A stretch of 64,000 nucleotides of DNA, taken from Verrucomicrobiaceae bacterium. Lineage in GTDB: Bacteria; Verrucomicrobiota; Verrucomicrobiia; Verrucomicrobiales; Akkermansiaceae. Each line of letters opens with the position of its first letter. Within the stretch, counting starts at the first letter, position 1. The stretch lies in contig JAIXWR010000001.1 in NCBI GenBank assembly GCA_027491155.1, forward strand, positions 1-64,000, given 5' to 3'. Positions 10,588 to 20,526 of the stretch are shown piece by piece. The translations under genes and the position numbers were made by a program. The notes under the pieces are model-generated. The model had not been told where the DNA came from and ran no database searches. It saw only the letters and a program-made list of their open reading frames with translations.

Positions 10588-10947
10588 ATGTTCGGATTTG
10601 AGAAACTTGAGGTCTGGCAGAAGGCGATTGATTTCGCCGACACAGTCTACTTGGTGACACGGCATTTCCCGGCAGACGAGCGCTTCGGACTCACGAACCA
10701 AATGCGCCGGGCGGCGGTTTCAATTTCTTCAAACATTGCGGAAGGGAGCGCCCGCATATCGAAGAGGGACTTCGCCCGATTCATCGAAATCGCCACGGGT
10801 TCACTTTACGAAGTGATCTCTCAGGGATTCATCGGTCGCAACCAAGGTTTTCTCCGCCCCGACGAGTTCTCACGTCTTTACGCAGCAGCCGAAGAACAAG
10901 GTCGAATGCTCAGCGGTCTCCGCCGCTCCCTGCTGCCCGATGAGTGA
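10588..10947 (+). CDS. Four-helix-bundle protein (23S rRNA intervening-sequence/Avd-like family)
   Basis: 119 aa with the family pattern FEKLEVWQKAIDFADTVY near the start, then FGLTNQMRRAAVSISSNIAEGSARISKRDFARFIEIATGSLYEV. The family forms a four-helix bundle. Some members are encoded inside 23S rRNA intervening sequences and others (Avd) are accessory proteins of diversity-generating retroelements; no reverse transcriptase is present here. The ATG at 10588 is chosen because an upstream in-frame ATG at 10546+ would translate the repeat tract. The gene interrupts the liv operon, is bracketed by inverted heptamer tracts, and uses a looser, less GC-biased codon set than livG and livF (for example ttcaatttcttcaaacattgc). 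These are signs of acquisition. Its biochemical role is unknown. Confidence 0.85.
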   Translation: MFGFEKLEVWQKAIDFADTVYLVTRHFPADERFGLTNQMRRAAVSISSNIAEGSARISKRDFARFIEIATGSLYEVISQGFIGRNQGFLRPDEFSRLYAAAEEQGRMLSGLRRSLLPDE

Positions 10948-10956
10948 TTCTTCCGA

Positions 10957-10991
10957 CTATCAACCATCCACCATAGACCATCAACTTCCTA
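10957..10991 (+). repeat. Degenerate heptamer tract, right end of the four-helix-bundle cassette
   Basis: Five 7-bp units, CTATCAA, CCATCCA, CCATAGA, CCATCAA and CTTCCTA, end one base before the livF ATG. The first 18 bases match the reverse complement of the left tract perfectly. Units CCATCCA and CCATCGA recur in the tract at 55577-55609. Confidence 0.85.
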
Positions 10992-10992
10992 C

Positions 10993-11700
10993 ATGCTCGC
11001 GGTCGAAAATCTCCACGTCGCTTACGGCAGCATCAAGGCCCTCCACGGCGTGTCGCTGAAGGTGCCCGCGGGCAGCATCGTCACGCTGATCGGCGCGAAC
11101 GGGGCGGGGAAATCGACGACCTTGCGCGCTCTCTCCGGACTCGTGAAGTCGAGTTCCGGCAGCATCCGCTACGACGGCCAGAGCATCACAGGTCTCGCCC
11201 CGCACAAGATCGTCTCGCGCGGCCTGTGCCATGTGCCGGAAGGCCGCATGGTCTTCACCAACCTGACCGTCCGCGAAAACCTCGCGATGGGCGCCTTCCT
11301 CCAGAAGGACAAGGCGTGGATCGCGCAGCAGACCGACTACGTCTTCCACCTCTTCCCCCGCCTCAAGGAACGCGAGAATCAGGCCGCGGGCACCATGTCC
11401 GGCGGCGAGCAGCAGATGCTGGCGATCGGCCGCGCCCTGCTGGGGAAGCCGAAGTTCCTGATGCTCGACGAGCCCTCGCTCGGGATCGCCCCGCTGCTGG
11501 TGAAGTCGATCTTCGAACGGATCGTCGAGATCAACCGCGAGCAAGGGCTCACCATCCTGCTCGTCGAGCAGAACGCCAACCTGGCCCTCGACGTGTCCCA
11601 CTACGGCTACGTGCTGGAAACCGGCTCGATCCTGCTCGAAGGCCCGTCCGCGGAATTGAAAGCCAACCCCAAGGTGCAGGAAGCCTACCTCGGCGCCTGA
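10993..11700 (+). CDS. livF: Branched-chain amino-acid ABC transporter ATP-binding protein LivF
   Basis: 235-aa second ATPase of the transporter. Walker A is GANGAGKST, the signature is MSGGEQQMLAIGRAL, Walker B is FLMLDEPSLGIAP, and VPEGRMVFTNLTVRENL is typical of LivF. The start is placed at ATG 10993, just after the right repeat tract, so the repeat occupies the position of the ribosome-binding site. Confidence 0.95.
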   Translation: MLAVENLHVAYGSIKALHGVSLKVPAGSIVTLIGANGAGKSTTLRALSGLVKSSSGSIRYDGQSITGLAPHKIVSRGLCHVPEGRMVFTNLTVRENLAMGAFLQKDKAWIAQQTDYVFHLFPRLKERENQAAGTMSGGEQQMLAIGRALLGKPKFLMLDEPSLGIAPLLVKSIFERIVEINREQGLTILLVEQNANLALDVSHYGYVLETGSILLEGPSAELKANPKVQEAYLGA

Positions 11701-11715
11701 TCACGCTTTTCCTCC

Positions 11716-12681
11716 ATGAAGATCTTCACCGACCTGAAGGCCTCGCCGGAACTTATCGGCCGCTTGCGCGACGGCATCGCTCCCCACGAACTGCTGCTCC
11801 CCTCGCAGGGCGCGAGTTCCGTGCTGGCGGACGTCCCCACCGATCCGCTCATGCAGGAAGCCGACATCGTGCTCGGCCAACCGCGGGTTGATGCCGTGCT
11901 TTCGTCGACCAACCTGAAATGGCTTCAAGTCAGCACCGCCGGCTACACCCGCTACGACACCGCGGAATTCCGTGCGGCGGTGAAGCAGCGCGGGATCCCG
12001 GTGACCAACAGCTCGCACGTTTACGACGACCCCTGCGCCGAGCACGTTCTCGCCTTCATGCTGGCCAATGCCCGCCAGCTCCCCCGCGCCCTTGCGACCC
12101 GTTGCCCGAACGGCGCGCCGGAATGGAACGCCTTGCGGAGCGACAGCCGCCTGCTGCAAGGCCAGTCGCTGCTAATCGTCGGCTACGGCGCCATCGCAGA
12201 ACGGGTGATCGAACTGTTAGGTCCGTTCAAGATGCAGATCACCGCCATGCGCCGCAGCGTCCGCGGGGACGAAAAGGTGCCGATCGTCACGCCCGACGAG
12301 GTCGCGGCTGCCTTGGCTGAAGCCGACCACGTCATCAACATCCTGCCCGACAACGCCGACTCCGTCCGCTGGTTCAACGCCGCGCGTTTCGCGCAAATGA
12401 AACCCGGCGCCGTCTTCCACAACATCGGCCGCGGGACCACGGTGAATCAGGACGACCTCGCCGCCGCCCTCAAGTCCGGCCACCTCGCCGCCGCCTGGCT
12501 CGACGTCACCGACCCCGAGCCGCTGCCCGACGACCACGTGCTGTGGACCTGTGAGAACTGCCACATCACCCCGCACACCGCCGGCGGCCAGTTCGAGGAA
12601 ACCCGGGTGCTGATCGACCGATTCCTCGAGAACCTTCGCCGCTTTCAAGAAGGCCAGCCGCTGGTGAACCGGATCATGTGA
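11716..12681 (+). CDS. D-2-hydroxyacid dehydrogenase family protein
   Basis: 321-aa NAD(P)-dependent oxidoreductase of the D-isomer 2-hydroxyacid dehydrogenase family. The catalytic triad is visible as Arg in NIGRGTTVNQDDL, Glu in DVTDPEPLPDDH and His in ITPHTAGG. The nucleotide motif is VGYGAIAERV: the third glycine of GxGxxG is Ala. It follows livF by 15 bp and may be part of the same transcript, which would fit 2-hydroxy/2-oxo acid metabolism, but the substrate is unknown. Confidence 0.82.
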   Translation: MKIFTDLKASPELIGRLRDGIAPHELLLPSQGASSVLADVPTDPLMQEADIVLGQPRVDAVLSSTNLKWLQVSTAGYTRYDTAEFRAAVKQRGIPVTNSSHVYDDPCAEHVLAFMLANARQLPRALATRCPNGAPEWNALRSDSRLLQGQSLLIVGYGAIAERVIELLGPFKMQITAMRRSVRGDEKVPIVTPDEVAAALAEADHVINILPDNADSVRWFNAARFAQMKPGAVFHNIGRGTTVNQDDLAAALKSGHLAAAWLDVTDPEPLPDDHVLWTCENCHITPHTAGGQFEETRVLIDRFLENLRRFQEGQPLVNRIM

Positions 12682-12687
12682 GGCGAA

Positions 12688-12749
12688 GGGAGCACTGACT
12701 TCAGTCGGCGTGAACCCTGCCCATCCAAGCTGACTGAAGCCGGCGCTCC
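12688..12749. repeat. REP-like palindrome pair
   Basis: Two inverted arms, 12688-12710 and 12729-12749. The reverse complement of the right arm matches the left arm at 17 of 21 positions, and all four differences are transitions. Each arm carries its own mini-palindrome (ACTGA..TCAGT type). The GGAGC...CTTCAG...GC form resembles REP elements mobilised by RAYT proteins, and a RAYT gene end lies at the window start. Confidence 0.55.
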
Positions 12750-12763
12750 GTCCCAACGGCCAA

Positions 12764-12799
12764 GAAAAAGCGCCCGGCCTCGGAGGAGGCGGGGCGCTT
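12764..12799 (-). terminator. Rho-independent terminator of gapA
   Basis: Stem AAGCGCCC / GGGCGCTT with a GC-rich inner part. On the minus strand it is followed by TTTTTCTT. It is 24 bp past the gapA stop. Confidence 0.8.
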
Positions 12800-12822
12800 G
12801 GAAAACGATCGGCCGGGCGGGA

Positions 12823-13977
<1,155 letters not shown>

Positions 13978-14055
13978 TCACGAAAAACACAGATGCGGAG
14001 GCAGCAATTGACGTGCCGGACGGGAACGGGAGCAGTTGTTGCCGATTCGCTCCAC

Positions 14056-14310
14056 TCAGCGGTCGGCACCGTGGATATCGAGAATCTTCACATGCCGGTC
14101 GGCGTCATCGATCCAGTAAGTGAGGGCGAAATCTCCGACGATGGCGATCTGAAGCTGCCGGCCGGTGTCGTCGAAGTCCTCCGCATCCGACATCGCGCGG
14201 GGATCGTCGCCGATGGAGGCAATCGCGTTGCGAAGAGCTCTCCGGGGCCTTGTTGGCAGCCTTTCGAGGAACTCAACGACTTCCATTGAGATGAGCAGCC
14301 GATAGTCCAT
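14056..14310 (-). CDS. RelE/ParE-type toxin
   Basis: 84 aa from ATG 14310. The core VVEFLERLPTRPRRALRNAIASIGDDPR and the end YWIDDADRHVKILDIHGADR match the RelE/ParE fold, whose members cleave mRNA at the ribosome or poison gyrase; which applies here cannot be told. It begins 4 bp after the stop of the small upstream gene, the standard antitoxin-toxin order. Confidence 0.7.
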   Translation of the reverse strand: MDYRLLISMEVVEFLERLPTRPRRALRNAIASIGDDPRAMSDAEDFDDTGRQLQIAIVGDFALTYWIDDADRHVKILDIHGADR

Positions 14311-14314
14311 CGGC

Positions 14315-14509
14315 TCAGGATTCGAGTCTCTGATCGAGCTCCTCGAGAGTGGCCCAGTTGCCCGGGCTCCGGTCGTCGATCTTCCGCGCCATTTGGCGTG
14401 GATATTCGCCAAGCTCCTGATGCCTCAGGGAAACGAGAAAGGCGGCCAGGCGCTTCCTTTCCGCCACGGGGAGCAGCTCGATTTCCGTTTTGATTTCATG
14501 GAGGCTCAC
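14315..14509 (-). CDS. Putative antitoxin of the RelE/ParE pair
   Basis: 64-aa, charged and helical protein (MSLHEIKTEIELLPVAERKRLAAFLVSLR...WATLEELDQRLES). The second half looks like a flexible toxin-wrapping tail. Identity as antitoxin rests on its size, its position directly before the toxin and the nearby palindrome. Confidence 0.6.
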   Translation of the reverse strand: MSLHEIKTEIELLPVAERKRLAAFLVSLRHQELGEYPRQMARKIDDRSPGNWATLEELDQRLES

Positions 14510-14525
14510 GACGGCACTTTAAGGA

Positions 14526-14544
14526 CTTGCAGATTTTTTGCAAG
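14526..14544. promoter_or_regulatory. Palindrome upstream of the toxin-antitoxin operon
   Basis: CTTGCA and TGCAAG arms separated by 7 bases, 16 bp upstream of the antitoxin start codon. This is a plausible operator for autoregulation by the antitoxin complex. Confidence 0.4.
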
Positions 14545-14652
14545 GCGGGTGCTGGACGGAAGGCCCCCCACAGCGAGTCAGGATTCCGCCTTTCTGGAGA
14601 AGCCGGGCAGAGTCATGGGGATGCCACCTGGCCTCGAAGGGGCCGCAGGCGG

Positions 14653-15228
14653 TTACAAGGGCTCGACCGTCACATCCCGGAACTCGACCTTCATCTTGAC
14701 CCCGGGATGAACCTGCAGGCCCAGGGGGCCGGATTCCTTCGCGGTGTCGGAGACGTATTCGATGACCTGCTTGCCGTTGAGGGTCACGGTGTAGGTCTTG
14801 CCCTTGGCGACAATCTTCATCCGGTTCCACTCGCCGACCTTGAGCAGGTCCTTCACCCCGCTGGCCTCCTGGGGGTAGCCGCGCTTGCTGCCGATGTAGG
14901 GCGACGCGGTCATGTCCCGCTTGAGGGAACGGGAGGTGCCGATCTGGATCTGCTCGTTCTCGTGGCGCAGGAAGATGCCGGAATCGACGTCCCCGGAAAA
15001 CCGGAACTCCAGTTCGACGGTGAAGTCCTTGTAGCTCTTCTCGGTCCAGAGCACCGAGTTCTTCATCTTTTCGTCGCTCTGCCCGGTCAGGATGCCGTCG
15101 ACGACGCTCCAATAAGGCGCGCCCTGGAGCTTCCAGCCTTCGAGACCGCTGCCGTTGAACACCTTCTCGGGTTCGGCTGCGGCGAAGCTGCAAAAGATCA
15201 GGGAAACAAGGGACAGGAGACGTTTCAT
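14653..15228 (-). CDS. DUF1080 (3-keto-disaccharide hydrolase domain) secreted protein
   Basis: 191 aa with a signal peptide (MKRLLSLVSLIFCSFAAAEP). A single DUF1080 domain shows the concanavalin-like pattern VFNGSGLEGWKLQG...WSVVDGILTGQS...FTVELEFRFSGDVDSGIFLR...GEWNRMKIVAKGKTYTVTLNGKQV. This family is strongly expanded in Verrucomicrobiota and Planctomycetota and acts on periplasmic or surface sugars. The particular substrate is unknown. It stands alone between the toxin-antitoxin pair and cimA on the same strand. Confidence 0.8.
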   Translation of the reverse strand: MKRLLSLVSLIFCSFAAAEPEKVFNGSGLEGWKLQGAPYWSVVDGILTGQSDEKMKNSVLWTEKSYKDFTVELEFRFSGDVDSGIFLRHENEQIQIGTSRSLKRDMTASPYIGSKRGYPQEASGVKDLLKVGEWNRMKIVAKGKTYTVTLNGKQVIEYVSDTAKESGPLGLQVHPGVKMKVEFRDVTVEPL

Positions 15229-15274
15229 GCTGCCGATACGTCCTACCCGGCCGGGTCTTTCCCAAAAGTGTCGG

Positions 15275-16858
15275 TCAGGCCGGACGACGGCGCTGGAGGA
15301 AGAGATCGATGCCGTCCACGAGGGCGATCCAGGAGGCCTCGATGATGTTCTCCGAAACCCCGACCGTGCCCCAGTTTTCCCGGCCGTCCGAGGAAACGAT
15401 CAGCACCCGGGTCCGCGCCGCGGTGGCATCGTGACCGTCGATGATCCGGACCTTGTAATCGACCAGCGAGACCCCGGCGATCTCCGGATAAAAAGGCAGC
15501 AGCGCCTTGCGGAGCGCCTTGTCGAGGGCGTTCACCACGCCGTGCCCTTCTGCCACCGTGTATTCCGGCACCTCGCCGACGTAGAGCTTGACCGTGGCCT
15601 CGCAGACCGGGTCGTGGCCGTCGCGGTATTGGCGGAAGCTGGTGTGGAATTCCTTCAGTTCGAAGGGCTTCTCGTATTGGCCGAGTTCGCGGCGGATCAG
15701 CAGTTCGAGCGAGCCTCCGGCGGCCTCGAAGGAGTAGCCCTCGTTCTCGAGTTCCTTGACCTTCTGGAGCACGGCTTTCGCCTCGTCGGATCCCTTGTCG
15801 AGCCGGATCCCGAGCTGTTCGGCCTTGATCAGGATGTTCGACTGTCCGCTGAGCTCGGAGACCAGGATGTTCTGCGTGTTGCCGACGCTTTCCGGCACGA
15901 TGTGCTCGTAGCTGCGCGCGAGCTTCTGGACCGCGTTGACGTGCATGCCGCCCTTGTGGGCGAAGGCGGTGCGGCCGACGAAGGCGGCGCGGGCGAAGTG
16001 CGGGTTGTTGGAGACGTCGTCGACGAAGTACGAAAGTTCCCGGAGTTTCGTCAGGTCCGGCACCACCGCGAGGCCCATCTTGAGCTGGAGGATCGGGATC
16101 ACCGAGGTGAGGTTGCAGTTCCCGGTGCGCTCGCCGTAGCCGTTGATCGTGCCCTGGACCTGGACCGCGCCGGCCTTGACGGCGGCGATCGCGTTGGCGA
16201 CCCCCAGCTCGCAGTCGTTGTGGGTGTGGATCCCGACCGGCACGCCGGGAATGCGGGCCATCACCGCGCTGCAGATCTGCATGATCTCCGACGGCAGCGT
16301 GCCGCCGTTGGTGTCGCAGAGCACCAGCGAATCCGCCCCGCCCTCGGCCGCGGCTTCCAGCGAGGCCAGCGCGTGCTCGGGCGAGTCCTTGTAACCGTCG
16401 AAGAAATGCTCGGCGTCATAGACCACCTCGCGCCCGTGCTTTTTCAGATGGGCCACCGTGTCGCGGATCATCGCGCGGTTTTCCTCCGGCGTGGTGCGCA
16501 GGACCTCGGTCACCTGGAGTTCCCAGCTTTTGCCGAAGATCGTCACCACCGGGGTTCCCGCATCGAGCAGAAGCTGCACTTGCGGGTCCTGTTCCACCGG
16601 CGTGTCGGCACGGCGGGTCGAACCGAAGGCGGCGAGCTTCGCGTGGGCCAGCTTGAGCTTCTTCGCCTCCTGGAAGAACTCGACATCCTTGGGATTCGAG
16701 CCCGGCCAGCCGCCTTCGATGTAGTCGATGCCGAACGCGTCGAGGCGCTCGGCGATCCGCAGCTTGTCGAGCATCGAAAGCTGGAATCCTTCACCCTGGG
16801 TGCCATCGCGCAGGGTGGTGTCGTAGAGTCGGACGGGCTTGTCGGAGGAGGCGCTCAT
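15275..16858 (-). CDS. cimA: Citramalate synthase
   Basis: 527 aa from ATG 16858. Condenses pyruvate and acetyl-CoA to (R)-citramalate, the threonine-independent route to isoleucine. The DRE-TIM metallolyase barrel is seen in VRLYDTTLRDGTQGEGFQLSM, DYIEGGWPGSNPKD and the metal-binding GIHTHNDCELGVAN. The C-terminal ~150 residues form the LeuA allosteric domain. IEGGWPGSNPKD and the ~530-aa length fit CimA rather than 2-isopropylmalate synthase. The 174 bp between this gene and the divergent glycosidase gene must hold both promoters. Confidence 0.9.
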   Translation of the reverse strand: MSASSDKPVRLYDTTLRDGTQGEGFQLSMLDKLRIAERLDAFGIDYIEGGWPGSNPKDVEFFQEAKKLKLAHAKLAAFGSTRRADTPVEQDPQVQLLLDAGTPVVTIFGKSWELQVTEVLRTTPEENRAMIRDTVAHLKKHGREVVYDAEHFFDGYKDSPEHALASLEAAAEGGADSLVLCDTNGGTLPSEIMQICSAVMARIPGVPVGIHTHNDCELGVANAIAAVKAGAVQVQGTINGYGERTGNCNLTSVIPILQLKMGLAVVPDLTKLRELSYFVDDVSNNPHFARAAFVGRTAFAHKGGMHVNAVQKLARSYEHIVPESVGNTQNILVSELSGQSNILIKAEQLGIRLDKGSDEAKAVLQKVKELENEGYSFEAAGGSLELLIRRELGQYEKPFELKEFHTSFRQYRDGHDPVCEATVKLYVGEVPEYTVAEGHGVVNALDKALRKALLPFYPEIAGVSLVDYKVRIIDGHDATAARTRVLIVSSDGRENWGTVGVSENIIEASWIALVDGIDLFLQRRRPA

Positions 16859-17032
16859 GGTGGCGGGGCGCGGAGAGTAGGGCGCTCCGGCGCGGCGGGC
16901 AACCCGCAATCGGGACAGCGGGGAGGGTTCGTCCGGGACTTTGCAGATTGCCACGGGGCGCTCCCCCGTCTTTAGTGGTAGTGGCTTCAAAGCCGGCGAA
17001 TCCCTTCGTCAAGCTCCCAACCCACCCCCGCG

Positions 17033-19243
17033 ATGTTCCGTTGGCTCCCATGGAAGTTCCTCGTGAAACACGCGGCCCGCCGCTACGGCGTGCTGGACCC
17101 GGCGACCTTCGTTGCCCGGATCCGCCGCTTTTCGCAGCCGTCGGAAGTCGCGGAGCCTCTGGAACTGCTACGCGCCGGCATCGTCTTCCACGCCCGCGGC
17201 CTGGTGAACGCCAAGGCGATCCAGCACAACCTCGACTGGGTCTGGCCCTACTGGGTCGAGCGCCAGTTCAACCCCGACGACCCGTCATTCGTCCCGCGGG
17301 CCTTTTCCTTCAGCCACATCAACCTGACCCACCGCAACTGGACCGCGGTCGGACGCCCCGGCGTGGCGGCCTACCCGATCGTCGATCCCCGCGGGCTGGT
17401 CACGCCGCTCCACGACGGCTGGTCGCTCGACTTCTGGATCGTCACCGAAAGCCGCCGGCGCCTGCTGCCGGCCAAGCTCGACGATCCGGCCGTGACCCAG
17501 CGGCTGCTGTTGGAGCCGGACCTCGCCGTGGTCACCCGCTGCGAGAAAGACGGCATGACCCTCGACCTCGCGACGCGCATGACCGGAAACGCCGACTGCG
17601 AGACGGAAATCCGGGCCACCGCCGATGAAGACGGCTGGCTGGTGGTGGCGGTGCGGCCTTACAATCCGGAGGGGGTCCAGTTCATCCATCACCTCGCCTT
17701 CGATCCCGCCGACCGGGCGTTCAAGGTCAACCGCGAGGCGACCGTCCGGCTCGGCGACTCGCCCGACTCGCTGCGGATGGCCCACTACGCCGAGGGCGAC
17801 GTTTACCTCGACCTCCCCGGCAGCGGTGACCAGCGGGAAACCAGCTGCGACGTCGGCATGGCCACCGGCGCGGCCTTGTTCCGGCTCCGCGCCGGGATGA
17901 CCCGCGAGGTGAAGGTCCGGGTTTCCCTGGAGCGCGACCTCCGCGCGCTGTCCCGCCCCGCCGACCCCGCGCTGTCCTGGGACGAGGCGCTTGCCGGGAC
18001 GGCGGAACTGAGGATTCCGGACGAACGGATGCAGTTCCTCTACGACGCCGCGCTCCGGACCCTGCTGCTCCTTTCGGCGGAGGAACTGGTCCCCGGTCCT
18101 TACACCTACCGGCGCTTCTGGTTCCGCGACGCCTGCCTGATGCTCCACCCGCTGCTCGCGATCGGCATGGTCGCCCGCGCCGAGCGGATTCTCGCGTCCT
18201 TCCCCGCCCGCCAGACCCACGGCGGCTATTTCCTTTCCCAGGAAGGCGAATGGGATTCGAACGGCCAGGTGCTGTGGATCGCCGCCCGCGCCGCCGAACT
18301 CACCGGCAAGCACCCCGCCATCGCGATGGACCAGGCCCTGAAGAAAGCCGTGCGCTGGCTGGCAAGGAAGCGCCTGCCGGACAGCGGACTCCTTCCCGCG
18401 GGCTTCAGCGCCGAGCACCTGGGACCGAACGATTTCTACTACTGGGACGACTACTGGGCGCTCGGCGGGCTGCGGGCGATGGCCCGGCTCTGGCGGGCGG
18501 CCGGGGATCCCTTTGCCGGTGAAGCGGAAGCGCTCGCCGCGGAGTTCGACCGAAGCATCCGCGAAAGCATCGAAGCCATCCCGCCGGCCCGCGCCAAGGG
18601 TGCCATCCCCGCCGCGCCCGGCCGCCGGATGGACGCGGGGGCGATCGGCTCGATGGTCGCCGACTACCCGCTCCAGCTCGATCCTCCCGGCGAGACCCAA
18701 CTGATGAAGACGGCGGACTTCCTCATCGGCCACTGCTTCCACCAGGGCGGCTTTTTCCAGGAAATGATCCACTCCGGGATCAATGCCTACCTCACGCTCG
18801 ATCTCGCCCAGACCCTGCTCCGAGCGGGCGATCCGCGCTTTGCCGGCCTCATCCGCCGCGTCGCGGAACTGGCCTCGCCGACCGGCCAGTGGCCCGAAGC
18901 GATCCACCCGCGCACCCTCGGCGGCTGCATGGGCGACGGCCAGCACGGCTGGGCCGCCGGCGAGTGGGTGATGATGATGCGCAACTGCTTCGTGCGCGAG
19001 GAAGCCGGCGAGCTGATCCTCGGCTCCGGCATCCTCCCGGAATGGCTCGCCGCCGGCAGCGAGCTGCGCTTCGGCCCCACCCTCACCGCCTGGGGTCCCG
19101 TCAGCGTGCGGCTGCTTGGTTCCCGGCTCTTCCTCGACGCGAAATGGCGCGGCGAGCCCCCGCGCCTGACCGTGGCCGTTCCCGGCTTCGCGCCCGTCCA
19201 CGGATCGCCTTCCGACCGCGAATTCCAACTCCTCCCGGCATGA
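17033..19243 (+). CDS. Six-hairpin (alpha/alpha)6 glycosidase-like protein
   Basis: 736 aa without a clear signal peptide. The C-terminal ~400 residues look like a six-hairpin glycosidase: YTYRRFWFRDACLMLHPLLAIGMVARAERIL, HGGYFLSQEGEWDSNGQVLWIAARAAELTGK, FYYWDDYWALGGLRAMARLW and MGDGQHGWAAGEWVMMMRN. Similar toroids occur in amylo-1,6-glucosidase and GH15-type enzymes, but the substrate cannot be assigned. The N-terminal half is a beta-rich domain I do not recognise. It is the first gene of an overlapping operon, and its TGA overlaps the next ATG (ATGA). Confidence 0.65.
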   Translation: MFRWLPWKFLVKHAARRYGVLDPATFVARIRRFSQPSEVAEPLELLRAGIVFHARGLVNAKAIQHNLDWVWPYWVERQFNPDDPSFVPRAFSFSHINLTHRNWTAVGRPGVAAYPIVDPRGLVTPLHDGWSLDFWIVTESRRRLLPAKLDDPAVTQRLLLEPDLAVVTRCEKDGMTLDLATRMTGNADCETEIRATADEDGWLVVAVRPYNPEGVQFIHHLAFDPADRAFKVNREATVRLGDSPDSLRMAHYAEGDVYLDLPGSGDQRETSCDVGMATGAALFRLRAGMTREVKVRVSLERDLRALSRPADPALSWDEALAGTAELRIPDERMQFLYDAALRTLLLLSAEELVPGPYTYRRFWFRDACLMLHPLLAIGMVARAERILASFPARQTHGGYFLSQEGEWDSNGQVLWIAARAAELTGKHPAIAMDQALKKAVRWLARKRLPDSGLLPAGFSAEHLGPNDFYYWDDYWALGGLRAMARLWRAAGDPFAGEAEALAAEFDRSIRESIEAIPPARAKGAIPAAPGRRMDAGAIGSMVADYPLQLDPPGETQLMKTADFLIGHCFHQGGFFQEMIHSGINAYLTLDLAQTLLRAGDPRFAGLIRRVAELASPTGQWPEAIHPRTLGGCMGDGQHGWAAGEWVMMMRNCFVREEAGELILGSGILPEWLAAGSELRFGPTLTAWGPVSVRLLGSRLFLDAKWRGEPPRLTVAVPGFAPVHGSPSDREFQLLPA

Positions 19244-20526
19244 AGATCGCCCTGTTCACCAACACCTATCTCCCCCATGTCGGAGGCGTCGCGAGATCGG
19301 TGAACACGCTGGAGGAAGCCTGCCGCGCGCGCGGCCACGAAGTCCGCGTCGTCGCACCGGAATTCGAGCACTCCGCGCCTTCCCCGCACGTCCTCCGGGT
19401 TCCGGCGATCCAGCATTTCAACGGCAGCGATTTCTCGGTCCGGCTGCCGGCGCTCAACGTGGTCCGCGACTTCATGGAAGACTTCAGGCCGGACATCATC
19501 CACAGCCACCATCCCTTCCTGTTAGGCGACTCCGCCCTGCGCGAATCATGGAAAATGCAGGTGCCGATCGTCTTCACCCACCACACCCTCTACGAGCGCT
19601 ACACCCACTACGTCCCGCTCGATTCACCGGCGCTCAAGCGCTTCGCCGTCCAGCTCGCCACCGAGTATTGCAACCTCTGCGACCAGGTCATCGCGCCCAG
19701 CGAAAGCATCGAACACCTGCTGGTGGAGCGCGGCGTGACCCGCCCGATCCTTTCCATCCCCACCGGCATCGACACCGCCTTCTTCGCTGCAGGCGACGGC
19801 GCGGGCTTCCGCGACCGCGCCGGCATCCCGGCCGACGCCAGGGTCATCGGCCACACCGGCCGCCTCGCCCGGGAAAAGAACCTGATGTTCCTCGCCGAAG
19901 CCGTGGCACCCTGCCTCGCCGCCGACCCGCGGGCGGTCTTCCTGGTGGTCGGCGACGGCGATGCCCGAAGTGATCTGTTAGATCATCTCCGCAAGCACGC
20001 CGGGGAGGACCGATTCCACTTCACCGGCAGCCTTTCGGGACCGGACCTCGCCGACGCCTACGCCGCGATGGATTGCTTCGTTTTCGCTTCGCAAAGCGAG
20101 ACCCAGGGCCTGGTCCTCGCCGAGGCGATGGCCAGCGGCACGCCCGTCGTCGCGCTCGACGGCCCCGGCGTCCGCGAGATCGTCCGCGACGGCGAAAACG
20201 GATTGCTGCTCGAAGGACACGCAAGCGCCGGTGACTTCACCGCCGCGCTGCGCCGGATGATGGAAGATCCCGAGCTCGCGCTTGTCTGCTCGCGGAATGC
20301 CCGCTCCACCGCGGCGGAATACGACACCGCTCGATGCATCACCCGCGTGCTCGAGTGCTACGAAACCCTGATCGCCAGCCAACCTCGCCGGCCCGAAACG
20401 GACCCGACCGCTTGGGACCGGCTGCTGGCCGGCATCGGCATCGAGTGGAACCTGCTGGTCGAGAAAATGTCCGCCGCCGCGGCCGCCATGAGCGAAACCC
20501 CAGCCACGGAGGCCCTCCTTGATTAG
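19240..20526 (+). CDS. GT4 family glycosyltransferase, glucosyldiacylglycerol-synthase-like
   Basis: 428 aa, GT-B fold. The N-terminus MKIALFTNTYLPHVGGVARSV and IVFTHHTLYERYTHYVP resemble bacterial monoglucosyldiacylglycerol synthases, and the donor domain has GHTGRLAREKNLMFLAEAV and SQSETQGLVLAEAMASGTPVVALDGPGVREIV with the conserved EX7E pattern. It starts in the stop codon of the glycosidase gene and ends 8 bp inside the next gene. A role in making membrane glycolipids is suggested by this resemblance and by the lipid-related neighbours, but is not proven. Confidence 0.78.
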   Translation: MKIALFTNTYLPHVGGVARSVNTLEEACRARGHEVRVVAPEFEHSAPSPHVLRVPAIQHFNGSDFSVRLPALNVVRDFMEDFRPDIIHSHHPFLLGDSALRESWKMQVPIVFTHHTLYERYTHYVPLDSPALKRFAVQLATEYCNLCDQVIAPSESIEHLLVERGVTRPILSIPTGIDTAFFAAGDGAGFRDRAGIPADARVIGHTGRLAREKNLMFLAEAVAPCLAADPRAVFLVVGDGDARSDLLDHLRKHAGEDRFHFTGSLSGPDLADAYAAMDCFVFASQSETQGLVLAEAMASGTPVVALDGPGVREIVRDGENGLLLEGHASAGDFTAALRRMMEDPELALVCSRNARSTAAEYDTARCITRVLECYETLIASQPRRPETDPTAWDRLLAGIGIEWNLLVEKMSAAAAAMSETPATEALLD

